The translations under genes were made by a program, and so were the position numbers. Source: Ectothiorhodospiraceae bacterium (GTDB taxonomy: Bacteria; Pseudomonadota; Gammaproteobacteria; Nitrococcales; Aquisalimonadaceae). Taken from it: a stretch of DNA of 37,162 nt. Where the stretch lies: contig JAFIFU010000035.1 in the NCBI GenBank assembly GCA_020831885.1, positions 1-37,162 on the forward strand, read 5' to 3'. Within the stretch, counting starts at the first letter, position 1, and each line of letters starts with the position of its first letter. Below are positions 30,510 through 37,162 of this stretch, one piece after another. The notes below the pieces were generated by a model. It saw only the letters and a program-made list of their open reading frames with translations, did no database searches and had not been told where the DNA came from.

Positions 30510-32435
30510 TCAGATCTGGTAGTCCGTCGCCAGTTTCGACTGCAGCTTGCGGGCCTCGCGAAAGGCCTCCTTCAGAATCCGCCGGTCCAGCGGGTTGAGG
30601 CTGTCCGGTGCGACGTGATTGCTCAGCGGCTGGCCGGCCGCCGCCTGCTCCTGGTTCTTGCGCATGCGCAGCATCTGGATGTAGTCGTAGGCCTCGATCC
30701 AGGCCTCCGCATCGCGCTCCTTCACCGCGCCTGCCTGCGCCGCCTGGCCCAGGCGTTGGGTGGTATTGGTCTCCGGAATGCGGTTGGCCAGCGCCAGGAT
30801 GCGCGCGGCGTCCACAAACGGCGCCACACCGTTCAGCTTCAGGTTCAGGGTGTTGGGGTGCTCGCCGCCGGAGCTGAGCTTGAAATCCCGGATCAGGCCC
30901 AGTGGCGGGCGCAGGTTCAGTGCGGTGAGCGCCATCTGCTTGCGGAAGCGGCTGTTGCCGGCGGTGCGGTCCAGCAGCCAGGTGCGCAGTTCGTCGGCCA
31001 GGTGGGAAGGCCCGTGGATCACTCTGAAATCGAAGTAGATGGCGGCCTTCAGCAGGTGCTCCGGCGTTCCCTGATCCACCCAGCGCCGGAACCGCTCGCG
31101 CCATTCCTCCAGGCTCAGGCAGCAGTCCGGATTGCTGGCCATGATGTTGCCCGGGCATAGCGGAAACCCGCAGCGGTCCAGTGCTTCGTTGATCTGCCTG
31201 GCTAATGGGAGCAGTTTCTCGCGCACCCCATCGGGGGACGGCCCGCCTTTCACCGTCTCGAAGATGATGCCGTTGTCCTGATCCGTCTTGAGCGTCTGTT
31301 CCTGGCGGCCCTCGCTGCCGAAGACCAGCCAGGCGAGCTGGACATCGGGCAGGTCCGCCTCCCGCAGGTGCAGATCGATGATGCGCCGTGCGATCCGGTC
31401 ATTGAGCAGGGTGATGATCTGGGTGATCTGCCCCACCTTGACGCCCTGGGCGATCATCTGCTCCACCAGCAGGTGGATGTCCTTTCCGACCCGGCGGAGC
31501 ACGTCCACGGATTCGGCCCGGGTGATGCTGCGGCTCAGATTCACCAATCCCACGCGCTGCATCGAGAACAGGTCGCGCTCCGAAACCACGCCCAGCAGCC
31601 GCTCCCGCTCCACCACGCAGATGTGACGGATGCCGTTGTGGGCCATGAGCATGGCCGCCTCGAAACCGAATGCGGTGCCCGGCAGACTGATCGGATCCGG
31701 CGTCATCACCTCGCTGATGGGGCGCTCCAGCTGCACGCTGGGAAGCACGACGCGGGTCAGCAGGTCCGGCAGGGTGAACACCCCCAGCGGGCGCAGGTGG
31801 TCATCGGTGATCAGCATGCTGCCCACGTGCTCCCGCTCCATGGACTGCAACGCCTCGCGGATCGGCGTCTCCGGCCGGCAGGTGACCGGTTCCCGCCGCA
31901 GCCGTTGGCGCAAGGTGAAGTTAAGTGTAGTGTCGCCGCCCAGACCCTCCAGGGCGCTGCTCTGAACCTGCCGGCGCACCTGTCCCAGGAGGTTGCCCAG
32001 GCGCCGGGTGCAGAAATCGTTGAAGGCGGTGGAGCGGTCCAGCAGCGTGTGGAATGCGTTTCGGGGCAGTTCGTAGCAGACCGTGTCCTCGGCGGCCCGC
32101 CCCAGGGTCTGTACGGGACGGTGGGCCAGCAGGGCGCCCACCGGGAACAGCTCCCCGGTCACCAGCTCCCACACGCCGTTGCCGCCATCATCGGGCGCTT
32201 CACCGCGCACCCGGCCCTGCCGGATGATGTACAGGCGCGACGCCGGCCCGTCGGCCGGGTCGGTGATGGTGTCGTTCCGGGAATAGAAAACAGGTTTCAG
32301 CCTCCGGGCCAGATAGTCCAGGTGCTCCGCTTCCATATCGGCGAAGGGCGCATGCCGACGCAGAAACTCCAGCACCGCGGGCAGGTCATCCCGGGGCTGC
32401 CCGTTCTCCTCCATTGTGTCGTTGTTTTCGCTCAT
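30510..32435 (-). CDS. cNMP-binding/CBS-pair/DUF294 putative nucleotidyltransferase
   Basis: This 641-residue protein has an N-terminal cyclic-nucleotide-binding-like domain (about 20-150, FADMEAEHLDYLARRLKPVF), two CBS repeats (about 180-305) and a nucleotidyltransferase core with FGSEGRQEQ and DQDN near 370-385. The DUF294 C-terminal helices complete it (FFD/FDFRVIHG region, LRPPLGLIRDFKLSSGGEHP). This is the complete form of the three paralogues in the cluster and the first gene of the symporter operon. ATG 32435 lacks a strong ribosome site, and a GGCAC/GTGCC palindrome lies right before it. The modified target is unknown; regulation of the symporter or a partner is a reasonable inference from the linkage. 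Confidence 0.87.
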   Translation of the reverse strand: MSENNDTMEENGQPRDDLPAVLEFLRRHAPFADMEAEHLDYLARRLKPVFYSRNDTITDPADGPASRLYIIRQGRVRGEAPDDGGNGVWELVTGELFPVGALLAHRPVQTLGRAAEDTVCYELPRNAFHTLLDRSTAFNDFCTRRLGNLLGQVRRQVQSSALEGLGGDTTLNFTLRQRLRREPVTCRPETPIREALQSMEREHVGSMLITDDHLRPLGVFTLPDLLTRVVLPSVQLERPISEVMTPDPISLPGTAFGFEAAMLMAHNGIRHICVVERERLLGVVSERDLFSMQRVGLVNLSRSITRAESVDVLRRVGKDIHLLVEQMIAQGVKVGQITQIITLLNDRIARRIIDLHLREADLPDVQLAWLVFGSEGRQEQTLKTDQDNGIIFETVKGGPSPDGVREKLLPLARQINEALDRCGFPLCPGNIMASNPDCCLSLEEWRERFRRWVDQGTPEHLLKAAIYFDFRVIHGPSHLADELRTWLLDRTAGNSRFRKQMALTALNLRPPLGLIRDFKLSSGGEHPNTLNLKLNGVAPFVDAARILALANRIPETNTTQRLGQAAQAGAVKERDAEAWIEAYDYIQMLRMRKNQEQAAAGQPLSNHVAPDSLNPLDRRILKEAFREARKLQSKLATDYQI

Positions 32436-32437
32436 CA

Positions 32438-32449
32438 GGCACGGGTGCC
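32438..32449. promoter_or_regulatory. Small palindrome at the operon's first start codon
   Basis: GGCACGGGTGCC lies within the 15 bases before the ATG of the cNMP/CBS gene, where the ribosome site should be. In RNA it could form a short hairpin that limits initiation. This is inferred from position only. Confidence 0.3.
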
Positions 32450-32537
32450 ATGTCTGTTGTATCCGATAGCATGGCAGGAATCGTGCCTTTCATTTTTTTC
32501 ATGATTCTCAAAAGGATGGCGCTCATGGCTCATCCGA

Positions 32538-32594
32538 GATTGTTACTTCAGGTAACAATCTGTGACCTTCGGTAACGTGGGGATGGGTAACATC
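32538..32594. promoter_or_regulatory. Operator-like inverted and direct repeats upstream of the symporter operon
   Basis: GATTGTTAC (32538-32546) and GTAACAATC (32552-32560) form a perfect 9-bp inverted repeat with a 5-bp spacer. Two further GGTAAC half-sites follow at about 32571 and 32588. The cluster lies about 100 bp upstream of the cNMP/CBS gene and just downstream of the MalT-like regulator gene. It is a strong candidate binding site for a regulator of the operon, possibly that LAL protein. Confidence 0.6.
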
Positions 32595-32635
32595 GGGGGC
32601 GGTGGTGGGCTGATTCGGTGGTCCGGCGGCAGCGG

Positions 32636-35344
32636 TCAGGAGATCAGTCCCAGCCTGCGGGCAATGGCAACCGCCTGGGTGCGGTTGCGGGCGTTCAGCT
32701 TGGCGTTGATGTTGCGCAGATGCGTACGGACCGTTGTTTCCGACACGAACAGGCGCTGCGCTATCGCCAGATTGGAGCCGCCCTCGGCCAGCAGGGCCAG
32801 TACCTCCCGCTCCTTTCGGGTCAATGCCTCTGCCGGGATTCCCGGGCCTTGTTCCGCCTCGGTATCGGGATCCGGCGCCGCGCCGGTCGCCTGGAGCAGT
32901 TTACGGATGAACGCCTTCGGCAGGACCGGGCCCGGCAGTCCGGCGGACAACTGGGTCAGGCGGTCACGCACCAGCGTGGTGACCGCTGTTCCCTCGTCCA
33001 GGAACATGCGGATGAAACCCTGTGCCGCGGCTTGGGTCAGGGCTGTATCCAGTTGGCTTGTCGCCTCGTCATCCTGACCCGCCGTCTTCAGTGCCCAGGC
33101 CAACAGGATGCGCAGCTTCAGCGCCCGGCGCAGCCGCCGGGCGCGTCCCGCATCCTCCAACGCCCGTCGTAGCACCGGAATGGCCCTGGTCGGCCGGGGG
33201 CCGTGGAGAATCAGCCGGAGCCGGCCCAGGGTCAGTGTCTCCACGTCGTTGCCCAGCATGGAATAGGACATGATCCGGCGCCAGAGGCGAATATCCCGGG
33301 CCCGCGCCAGCTCCGCCGCTGCCGCTTCGCGTTCGCCCAGGACCAGGTGCAGGCGTACGCGCTCCAGCCGGGCGCTGGAGACCACGCGGGCGAGTTGACC
33401 ATGGTGCCCCAGGTATTCCAGTTCGGTGAGGATCTGCCGGGCCTGGTCGATCTGCCCCCGGTTAGCCGCCAGTCTCGCCAGGATGATGTGGCCGCTGATG
33501 AGCTGGTCCGGCAGGCGAACAACCTTGACCAGCGGCACGTAGACGTTCAGCAGGCGCTCTGCGCGCTCACATTCATCGGACTCGTAGAGCACTTCCGCCA
33601 GAGGGATGCCTGCCATCATGCTGCCCCGTGCGGCACCGGAGTCCGGCTGGGCCTGTTGCCCGGCGACCAGTTGAAAGCGTGGTACGGCCTGTCGCAGCCG
33701 GCCCTGGAGCAAGTCGATGATGGCTTCCACCGACTCCGAATACATCATGTCGAACAGGCCGTGGCCGCTGTTCTGGGTCCGTCGGGATTCGTCCAGCAAT
33801 GCGCGGGCCTCCTGGTAATGGCCCAGTATCATGGCCAGATAGGCCACCGCGTTGGTCAACATGCTGTAGGCAAAGCTGCGTTCCGGTCGCAGCGTCCGCA
33901 AGTTCTGCTTGCCTTCTCTATAACCCTGTTCCGGGCGGTCCATCAGCGTCATCAGCGTGGCGCCCGCGGCCAGCCGGTGGGTGCGTGCATCCGGGTCGCA
34001 TTGGGTGCGCGGGTCGGCGTCCACGCGCTCCAGCAGCTTCAGGGCATCCAGATAACCGCGGCTGTAAGCGGTAGCCCAGACATGAATCTGCCGCAGCACC
34101 GGATAGTCCGACAGGGCTTCCTCCGGAATGCTGTCCAGCCAGCGCACCAGCAGGCGGAAGCGCGCGCGCAACAGTAGCTGTTCGGCGTGGTCCGACAGCA
34201 TGGGCAAGGCCAGCGTGTAGTCGCCGGCGGCCAGGGCATTCTCGATGGCGGGAATGGGGCGATTGTGGGCGCAGTACCAGCGCGCTGCCCGGCGGTGCAG
34301 TTCCGGGATTTCCTCTGCCAGGGTGCGGCGGCACTGGGCACGGAGGAAGTCAGCGAACAGGCTGTGATAACGGTACCACTGCCGCTGATCGTCCTGTGGC
34401 ACCAGGAACAGGTTCCGGTGCTCCAGCTCCTGCAGCCGTTGCCGGCTGTCCTGTCGCCCGGTAACCGCGTCGCACAAGGAGGGCGTGAGCTGATCCAGCA
34501 GGCTGGTGCGCAGCAGGAATTCCTGTAACCGCTCCGGCAGGTGTGCCAGAACGTCCTCGGCCAGGTAGTCCGCGATGGCCGAGCTGGAGCCCGAGAACTC
34601 GGCGATGAATTGTTCCGGTTCCGGCCGCCGCTCCAGCGCCAGCGACGCCAGCCACAGCGCCGCCGCCCAACCCTCGGTCCGGGCATGAAGTCGCGCAACC
34701 TGCGGATCGGACAGAGTCAGGCCGCGCTGGTTCCGCAGAAAGTCGCGGCTCTCCTCCGGGGTGAACCGCAGATCCTCCGGTTCGATTTCCATCAGTGCCC
34801 CGCGTGCCCGAAGCGCGGCGAATCCCAGGTCAGGCACGTTGCGTGAGCCGATGACCAGCCGGCCCCCGGAAGGCAGGTAGTCGATGATCTCCCGCACCAG
34901 TCCCAGCACCGAGGTGTTCTGTACGGATTCGAAGTCATCCAGGAACAGCACGAACGGCAGACCCTGGCCGGCAACCGATTCCATCAGGCGCAGCGCCAGT
35001 TCACCGTCCGTGCGTGCTCCAGCGGCATCCGGCTCTCCGTTGCGCTGGTCGGTGGGCGAGAGACGGGCGATGGCTGCGGCAACGTAGCTGAGAAATCGGC
35101 TGACGTCGTTGTCGGACGCGTCCACCGTCACCCATGCCGTTGCGACGCCGGCCTGTTGAAGCTGCTCCAGACTCTGGCGCATCACCGTGGACTTGCCGAA
35201 ACCGGCCGGGGCGCGCACCAGCGTCAGGCGCGGCGCGCTCGGGTCGCACAGGCGGAGGCACACGGCCTCACGGGCGACCTGGTAGGGAGAGCGCACCGGG
35301 GGTGTCAATTTGGATGCTATCAGTTTGTCCGGAAGCCTTGCCAT
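32636..35344 (-). CDS. MalT-like LAL-family transcriptional activator
   Basis: This 902-residue large ATP-binding LuxR regulator has an N-terminal STAND NTPase with Walker A APAGFGKST (45-53, Lys51) and an acidic Walker B-like FVLFLDDFE near 130. A winged-helix region and a long TPR-like helical sensor follow (about 330-820). The C-terminal LuxR helix-turn-helix (about 838-900) contains LTRKEREVLALLAEGGSNLA and VSETTVRTHLRNINAKLNAR. ATG 35344 lacks a good ribosome site. Its gene precedes the symporter operon on the same strand, with an operator-like palindrome between, suggesting it activates that operon. The ligand is unknown. Confidence 0.9.
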   Translation of the reverse strand: MARLPDKLIASKLTPPVRSPYQVAREAVCLRLCDPSAPRLTLVRAPAGFGKSTVMRQSLEQLQQAGVATAWVTVDASDNDVSRFLSYVAAAIARLSPTDQRNGEPDAAGARTDGELALRLMESVAGQGLPFVLFLDDFESVQNTSVLGLVREIIDYLPSGGRLVIGSRNVPDLGFAALRARGALMEIEPEDLRFTPEESRDFLRNQRGLTLSDPQVARLHARTEGWAAALWLASLALERRPEPEQFIAEFSGSSSAIADYLAEDVLAHLPERLQEFLLRTSLLDQLTPSLCDAVTGRQDSRQRLQELEHRNLFLVPQDDQRQWYRYHSLFADFLRAQCRRTLAEEIPELHRRAARWYCAHNRPIPAIENALAAGDYTLALPMLSDHAEQLLLRARFRLLVRWLDSIPEEALSDYPVLRQIHVWATAYSRGYLDALKLLERVDADPRTQCDPDARTHRLAAGATLMTLMDRPEQGYREGKQNLRTLRPERSFAYSMLTNAVAYLAMILGHYQEARALLDESRRTQNSGHGLFDMMYSESVEAIIDLLQGRLRQAVPRFQLVAGQQAQPDSGAARGSMMAGIPLAEVLYESDECERAERLLNVYVPLVKVVRLPDQLISGHIILARLAANRGQIDQARQILTELEYLGHHGQLARVVSSARLERVRLHLVLGEREAAAAELARARDIRLWRRIMSYSMLGNDVETLTLGRLRLILHGPRPTRAIPVLRRALEDAGRARRLRRALKLRILLAWALKTAGQDDEATSQLDTALTQAAAQGFIRMFLDEGTAVTTLVRDRLTQLSAGLPGPVLPKAFIRKLLQATGAAPDPDTEAEQGPGIPAEALTRKEREVLALLAEGGSNLAIAQRLFVSETTVRTHLRNINAKLNARNRTQAVAIARRLGLIS

Positions 35345-35619
35345 GTCTCAGCGCTGTTGTGCGGCTCGCCACCCGGGCGCGCGAGCGCCGGCGCGGTCGT
35401 TCCACGGCAAGCGAGCGCAACACCGACTGCGGGCCGCTCCACGGTGGCCCGCCATAGTGGTTGCATGACCAATCCCGGGCCTTGTTCGGGAGAACGGCTG
35501 TGGTCCCCGTACGACGGCCCGTCGCGTAACGTCCGGGACGCGCTGTCGTGTTCATCCCGCCGCGTGACGCTCCTGATCACGAATGAAAACCGGTTTCGCG
35601 CACGGCAGCGGGAAGACCT

Positions 35620-35637
35620 CAGCGCTTCCTTCCGTCT
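35620..35637. repeat. Partial copy of the dispersed repeat
   Basis: CAGCGCTTCCTTCCGTCT matches the outer end of the right arm (CAGCGCTTCCTT) and then diverges. It lies in the large intergenic region upstream of the MalT-like regulator gene. Confidence 0.5.
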
Positions 35638-35747
35638 GGTTCTGGCCGTTATAGCACAGGCGCGGGCGCGGACCTACTGACGGGCCGCGGGGGTGTGTTT
35701 GTCCGGATACGGATGTTCGCCCGCCGGAGCGGCGGAGGGGGCGAGGG

Positions 35748-35816
35748 GGATGCCGGGCGGCATCCATGGGTTATGCGGATGCCGGGAGCCACTGCCTGCA
35801 GATGGCGGTGACTCCC
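35748..35816 (-). terminator. Hairpins downstream of the thiolase gene
   Basis: GGGAGCCACTGCC (35784-35796) and GGCGGTGACTCCC (35804-35816) form a 13-bp stem with one mismatch and one wobble. Next to it, GGATGCC (35748-35754) pairs with GGCATCC (35759-35765), and the latter can alternatively pair with GGATGCCG (35777-35784). They lie 30-100 nt beyond the thiolase stop. There is no T-run, so a rho-independent role is uncertain; they may protect the transcript end. Confidence 0.4.
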
Positions 35817-35846
35817 GACGGTCGGCGTGGTCTCCCGGGAGGGGCG

Positions 35847-37028
35847 TTACAGCCGCTCCACGATGGTCACATTGGCCAGGCCGCCACCCTCGCACATGGT
35901 CTGCAGGCCGTAACGCTTGTTCTCCTGCTTCAGGGCGTGGACCAGGGTGGTCATCAGCTTGGTGCCGGAGGCGCCCAGCGGGTGTCCCAGCGCAATGGCG
36001 CCGCCGCGCACGTTCAGCCGCTCCGGATCCGCCCCGACCGTTTTCAGCCAGGCCAGGGGAACGGAGGCGAAAGCCTCGTTGACCTCGAACAGGTCGATAT
36101 CGTCCACGGTCATGCCGGCCTTTTTCAGCGCCCGTTGAGTGGCCGGCAACGGTGCCTCCAGCATGATCACGGGGTCATGCCCCATGACCGAGAGGTGGTG
36201 AATGCGGGCGATGGGTTCGACCCCCAGCGCTTTCAGGCCCCGCTCGTTGACCACCATCACCCCGGATGCGCCATCGCAGATCTGGCTGGCGGTAGCGGCG
36301 GTGAGGCGCCCGTTCTTTTCATCCAGCAGCTTCACGCCGGAGATGGATTCCAGGCTGGCGTCGAAACGGATGCCCTCGTCCACCCGGTGCAGTTCCTCCG
36401 ATTCCGGCTGATCCAGCATGCGGACCTTCACCGGCACGATCTCCTCCTCGAAGACTCCGGCCTCGGTGGCCCGGATTGCCCGCTGATGGCTGGCAAGGGC
36501 GTACTGGTCCAGTGCTTCCTTGGGAAGATCGTACTTCTTCGCTATCATTTCCGCGCCGATGAACTGGGAGAACTCCACGTTCGGGTACCGCTCGGCCATG
36601 CGCGGACTGACGTAATAGCCGAAACCGTTCTTTGCGGGCAGGGACATGGGCAGCCCCATGGGTACCCGGGACATGCTCTCCACACCGGCGGCGATCACCA
36701 CGTCCATGGTGCCGGACATGACGGCCTGGGCGGCGAAGTGCAGGGCCTGTTGCGAGGAGCCGCACTGACGGTCCACCGAGGTGGCCGGCACGCTCTCCGG
36801 CAGGCTGGATGCCAGCACCACATTGCGCGCCACGTTGGCGGCCTGTTCACCCGCCTGACCCACGCAACCCATGATCACATCCTCGATGAGTTCCGGATCG
36901 GCGCCGGAGCGCGCCACCAGTGCATCCAGTACCTGCGCCCCCAGATCCGCGGGATGCCACCCGGAGAGTTTCCCTCCCCGGCGGCCGCCGGCGGTGCGCG
37001 CTGCTGCGACGATATAGGCTTCAGCCAT
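35847..37028 (-). CDS. Acetyl-CoA acyltransferase (thiolase)
   Basis: This 393-residue thiolase has the acyl-accepting Cys89 in SVDRQCGSSQQA, the NEAFA motif, GGAIALGHPLGASG with the catalytic His, and the second catalytic Cys in CEGGGLANV near the C-terminus. It catalyses thiolytic cleavage or Claisen condensation of acyl-CoAs. Whether it is degradative (FadA-like) or biosynthetic (PhaA/AtoB-like) is not settled by sequence. ATG 37028 follows GAGGA; seven extra codons upstream are in frame but include the ribosome site. It is a single gene here. The upstream 37029-37162 is AT-richer at first, then purine-rich up to the window end. Confidence 0.9.
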   Translation of the reverse strand: MAEAYIVAAARTAGGRRGGKLSGWHPADLGAQVLDALVARSGADPELIEDVIMGCVGQAGEQAANVARNVVLASSLPESVPATSVDRQCGSSQQALHFAAQAVMSGTMDVVIAAGVESMSRVPMGLPMSLPAKNGFGYYVSPRMAERYPNVEFSQFIGAEMIAKKYDLPKEALDQYALASHQRAIRATEAGVFEEEIVPVKVRMLDQPESEELHRVDEGIRFDASLESISGVKLLDEKNGRLTAATASQICDGASGVMVVNERGLKALGVEPIARIHHLSVMGHDPVIMLEAPLPATQRALKKAGMTVDDIDLFEVNEAFASVPLAWLKTVGADPERLNVRGGAIALGHPLGASGTKLMTTLVHALKQENKRYGLQTMCEGGGLANVTIVERL

Positions 37029-37162
37029 GGTTATGTCCTCTTGATCCACATGTTAGTTTACACGTTACGATAATCGTCCGGTACTCGGAAACCCGGTCCG
37101 CTTCCATTACCCCATCACTCTTGGCAGGTAGAGGATGAATTCGGGGAAGAGGAGGAGGAAGA

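Larger units (their letters stand above)
35345..35846. other. 502-bp intergenic region with hairpins
   Basis: No convincing gene is present: the open frames here lack ribosome sites and known motifs. The left part should contain the promoter of the MalT-like regulator, but no clear boxes stand out. The right part contains two hairpins near the thiolase 3' end, and the middle contains a repeat copy. Confidence 0.5.

Noticed and set aside
5080-35640. CRISPR array
   Set aside because: The repeated palindrome copies are hundreds to thousands of bases apart and differ in length. There are no regular spacers and no cas genes.
35345-35680. Short open frames in the gap upstream of the MalT-like gene
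   Set aside because: None has a ribosome site or known motif. The plus-strand frame begins inside the antisense of the regulator gene, and the composition is that of non-coding GC-rich DNA.
37040-37080. LiuR- or PsrA-type operator upstream of the thiolase
   Set aside because: TTTACACGTTACGATAA is only loosely similar to known fatty-acid or branched-chain regulator sites and is not a clear palindrome.

Overview
The window is a high-GC, gene-dense chromosomal segment, apparently from a gammaproteobacterium. TonB/BtuB-type outer-membrane uptake, a FadE-type acyl-CoA dehydrogenase, a MalT-type LAL regulator and a VC_2705-type Na+/solute symporter cluster all fit the halophilic or alkaliphilic Ectothiorhodospiraceae. 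That placement is inferred from gene content and style; there is no rRNA or other marker gene here. I see no insertion sequence, tRNA, rRNA or CRISPR array. The main repetitive component is a short palindromic repeat with core GGAAGCGCTGATCGATTCCC and its complement, scattered between genes and often at gene ends.

Region by region: 1-4.1 kb holds vitamin B12 uptake (btuC, btuD, a cobalamin riboswitch and btuB). 4.2-5.5 kb holds a patatin-like phospholipase, a complete copy of the repeat, and a small DUF6316-like gene. 5.6-8.3 kb holds a two-gene proton-channel stator (MotA/TolQ/ExbB-like plus MotB/OmpA-like with a long coiled coil) not linked to flagella, Tol or TonB genes. 8.3-13.7 kb holds a small membrane protein, an alpha/beta hydrolase, DoxX, a TetR regulator, a YdjM-family membrane protein apparently started from CTG, an MFS (UMF1-like) transporter and an NAD kinase. 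13.8-14.1 kb holds a ferritin of the encapsulated (EncFtn) family with no shell gene and no visible cargo tag. 14.1-17.5 kb holds a membrane histidine kinase, its LuxR-type response regulator and a PilZ protein. 17.7-23.5 kb holds two acyl-CoA dehydrogenases flanking a PIN-domain RNA ligase partner and an archaeal-type (Pab1020/Rnl3) RNA ligase that converge tail to tail.

23.6-35.3 kb is one coherent minus-strand cluster. From upstream to downstream it carries a 902-aa MalT-like regulator, a palindromic operator-like region, a cNMP/CBS/nucleotidyltransferase protein, the DUF4212 small and VC_2705-type large symporter subunits, a strong intrinsic terminator, a second nucleotidyltransferase without CBS domains, a third with CBS domains, and a membrane PAS/degenerate-kinase/DEDDh-exonuclease fusion. 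The likely theme is uptake of a small organic acid (acetate-like) under control of three related nucleotidyltransferases and a sensor exonuclease. The window ends with a thiolase.

The items most worth following are the RNA ligase/PIN pair, the symporter-nucleotidyltransferase-exonuclease cluster, the orphan stator pair, the shell-less EncFtn, and the dispersed palindrome.
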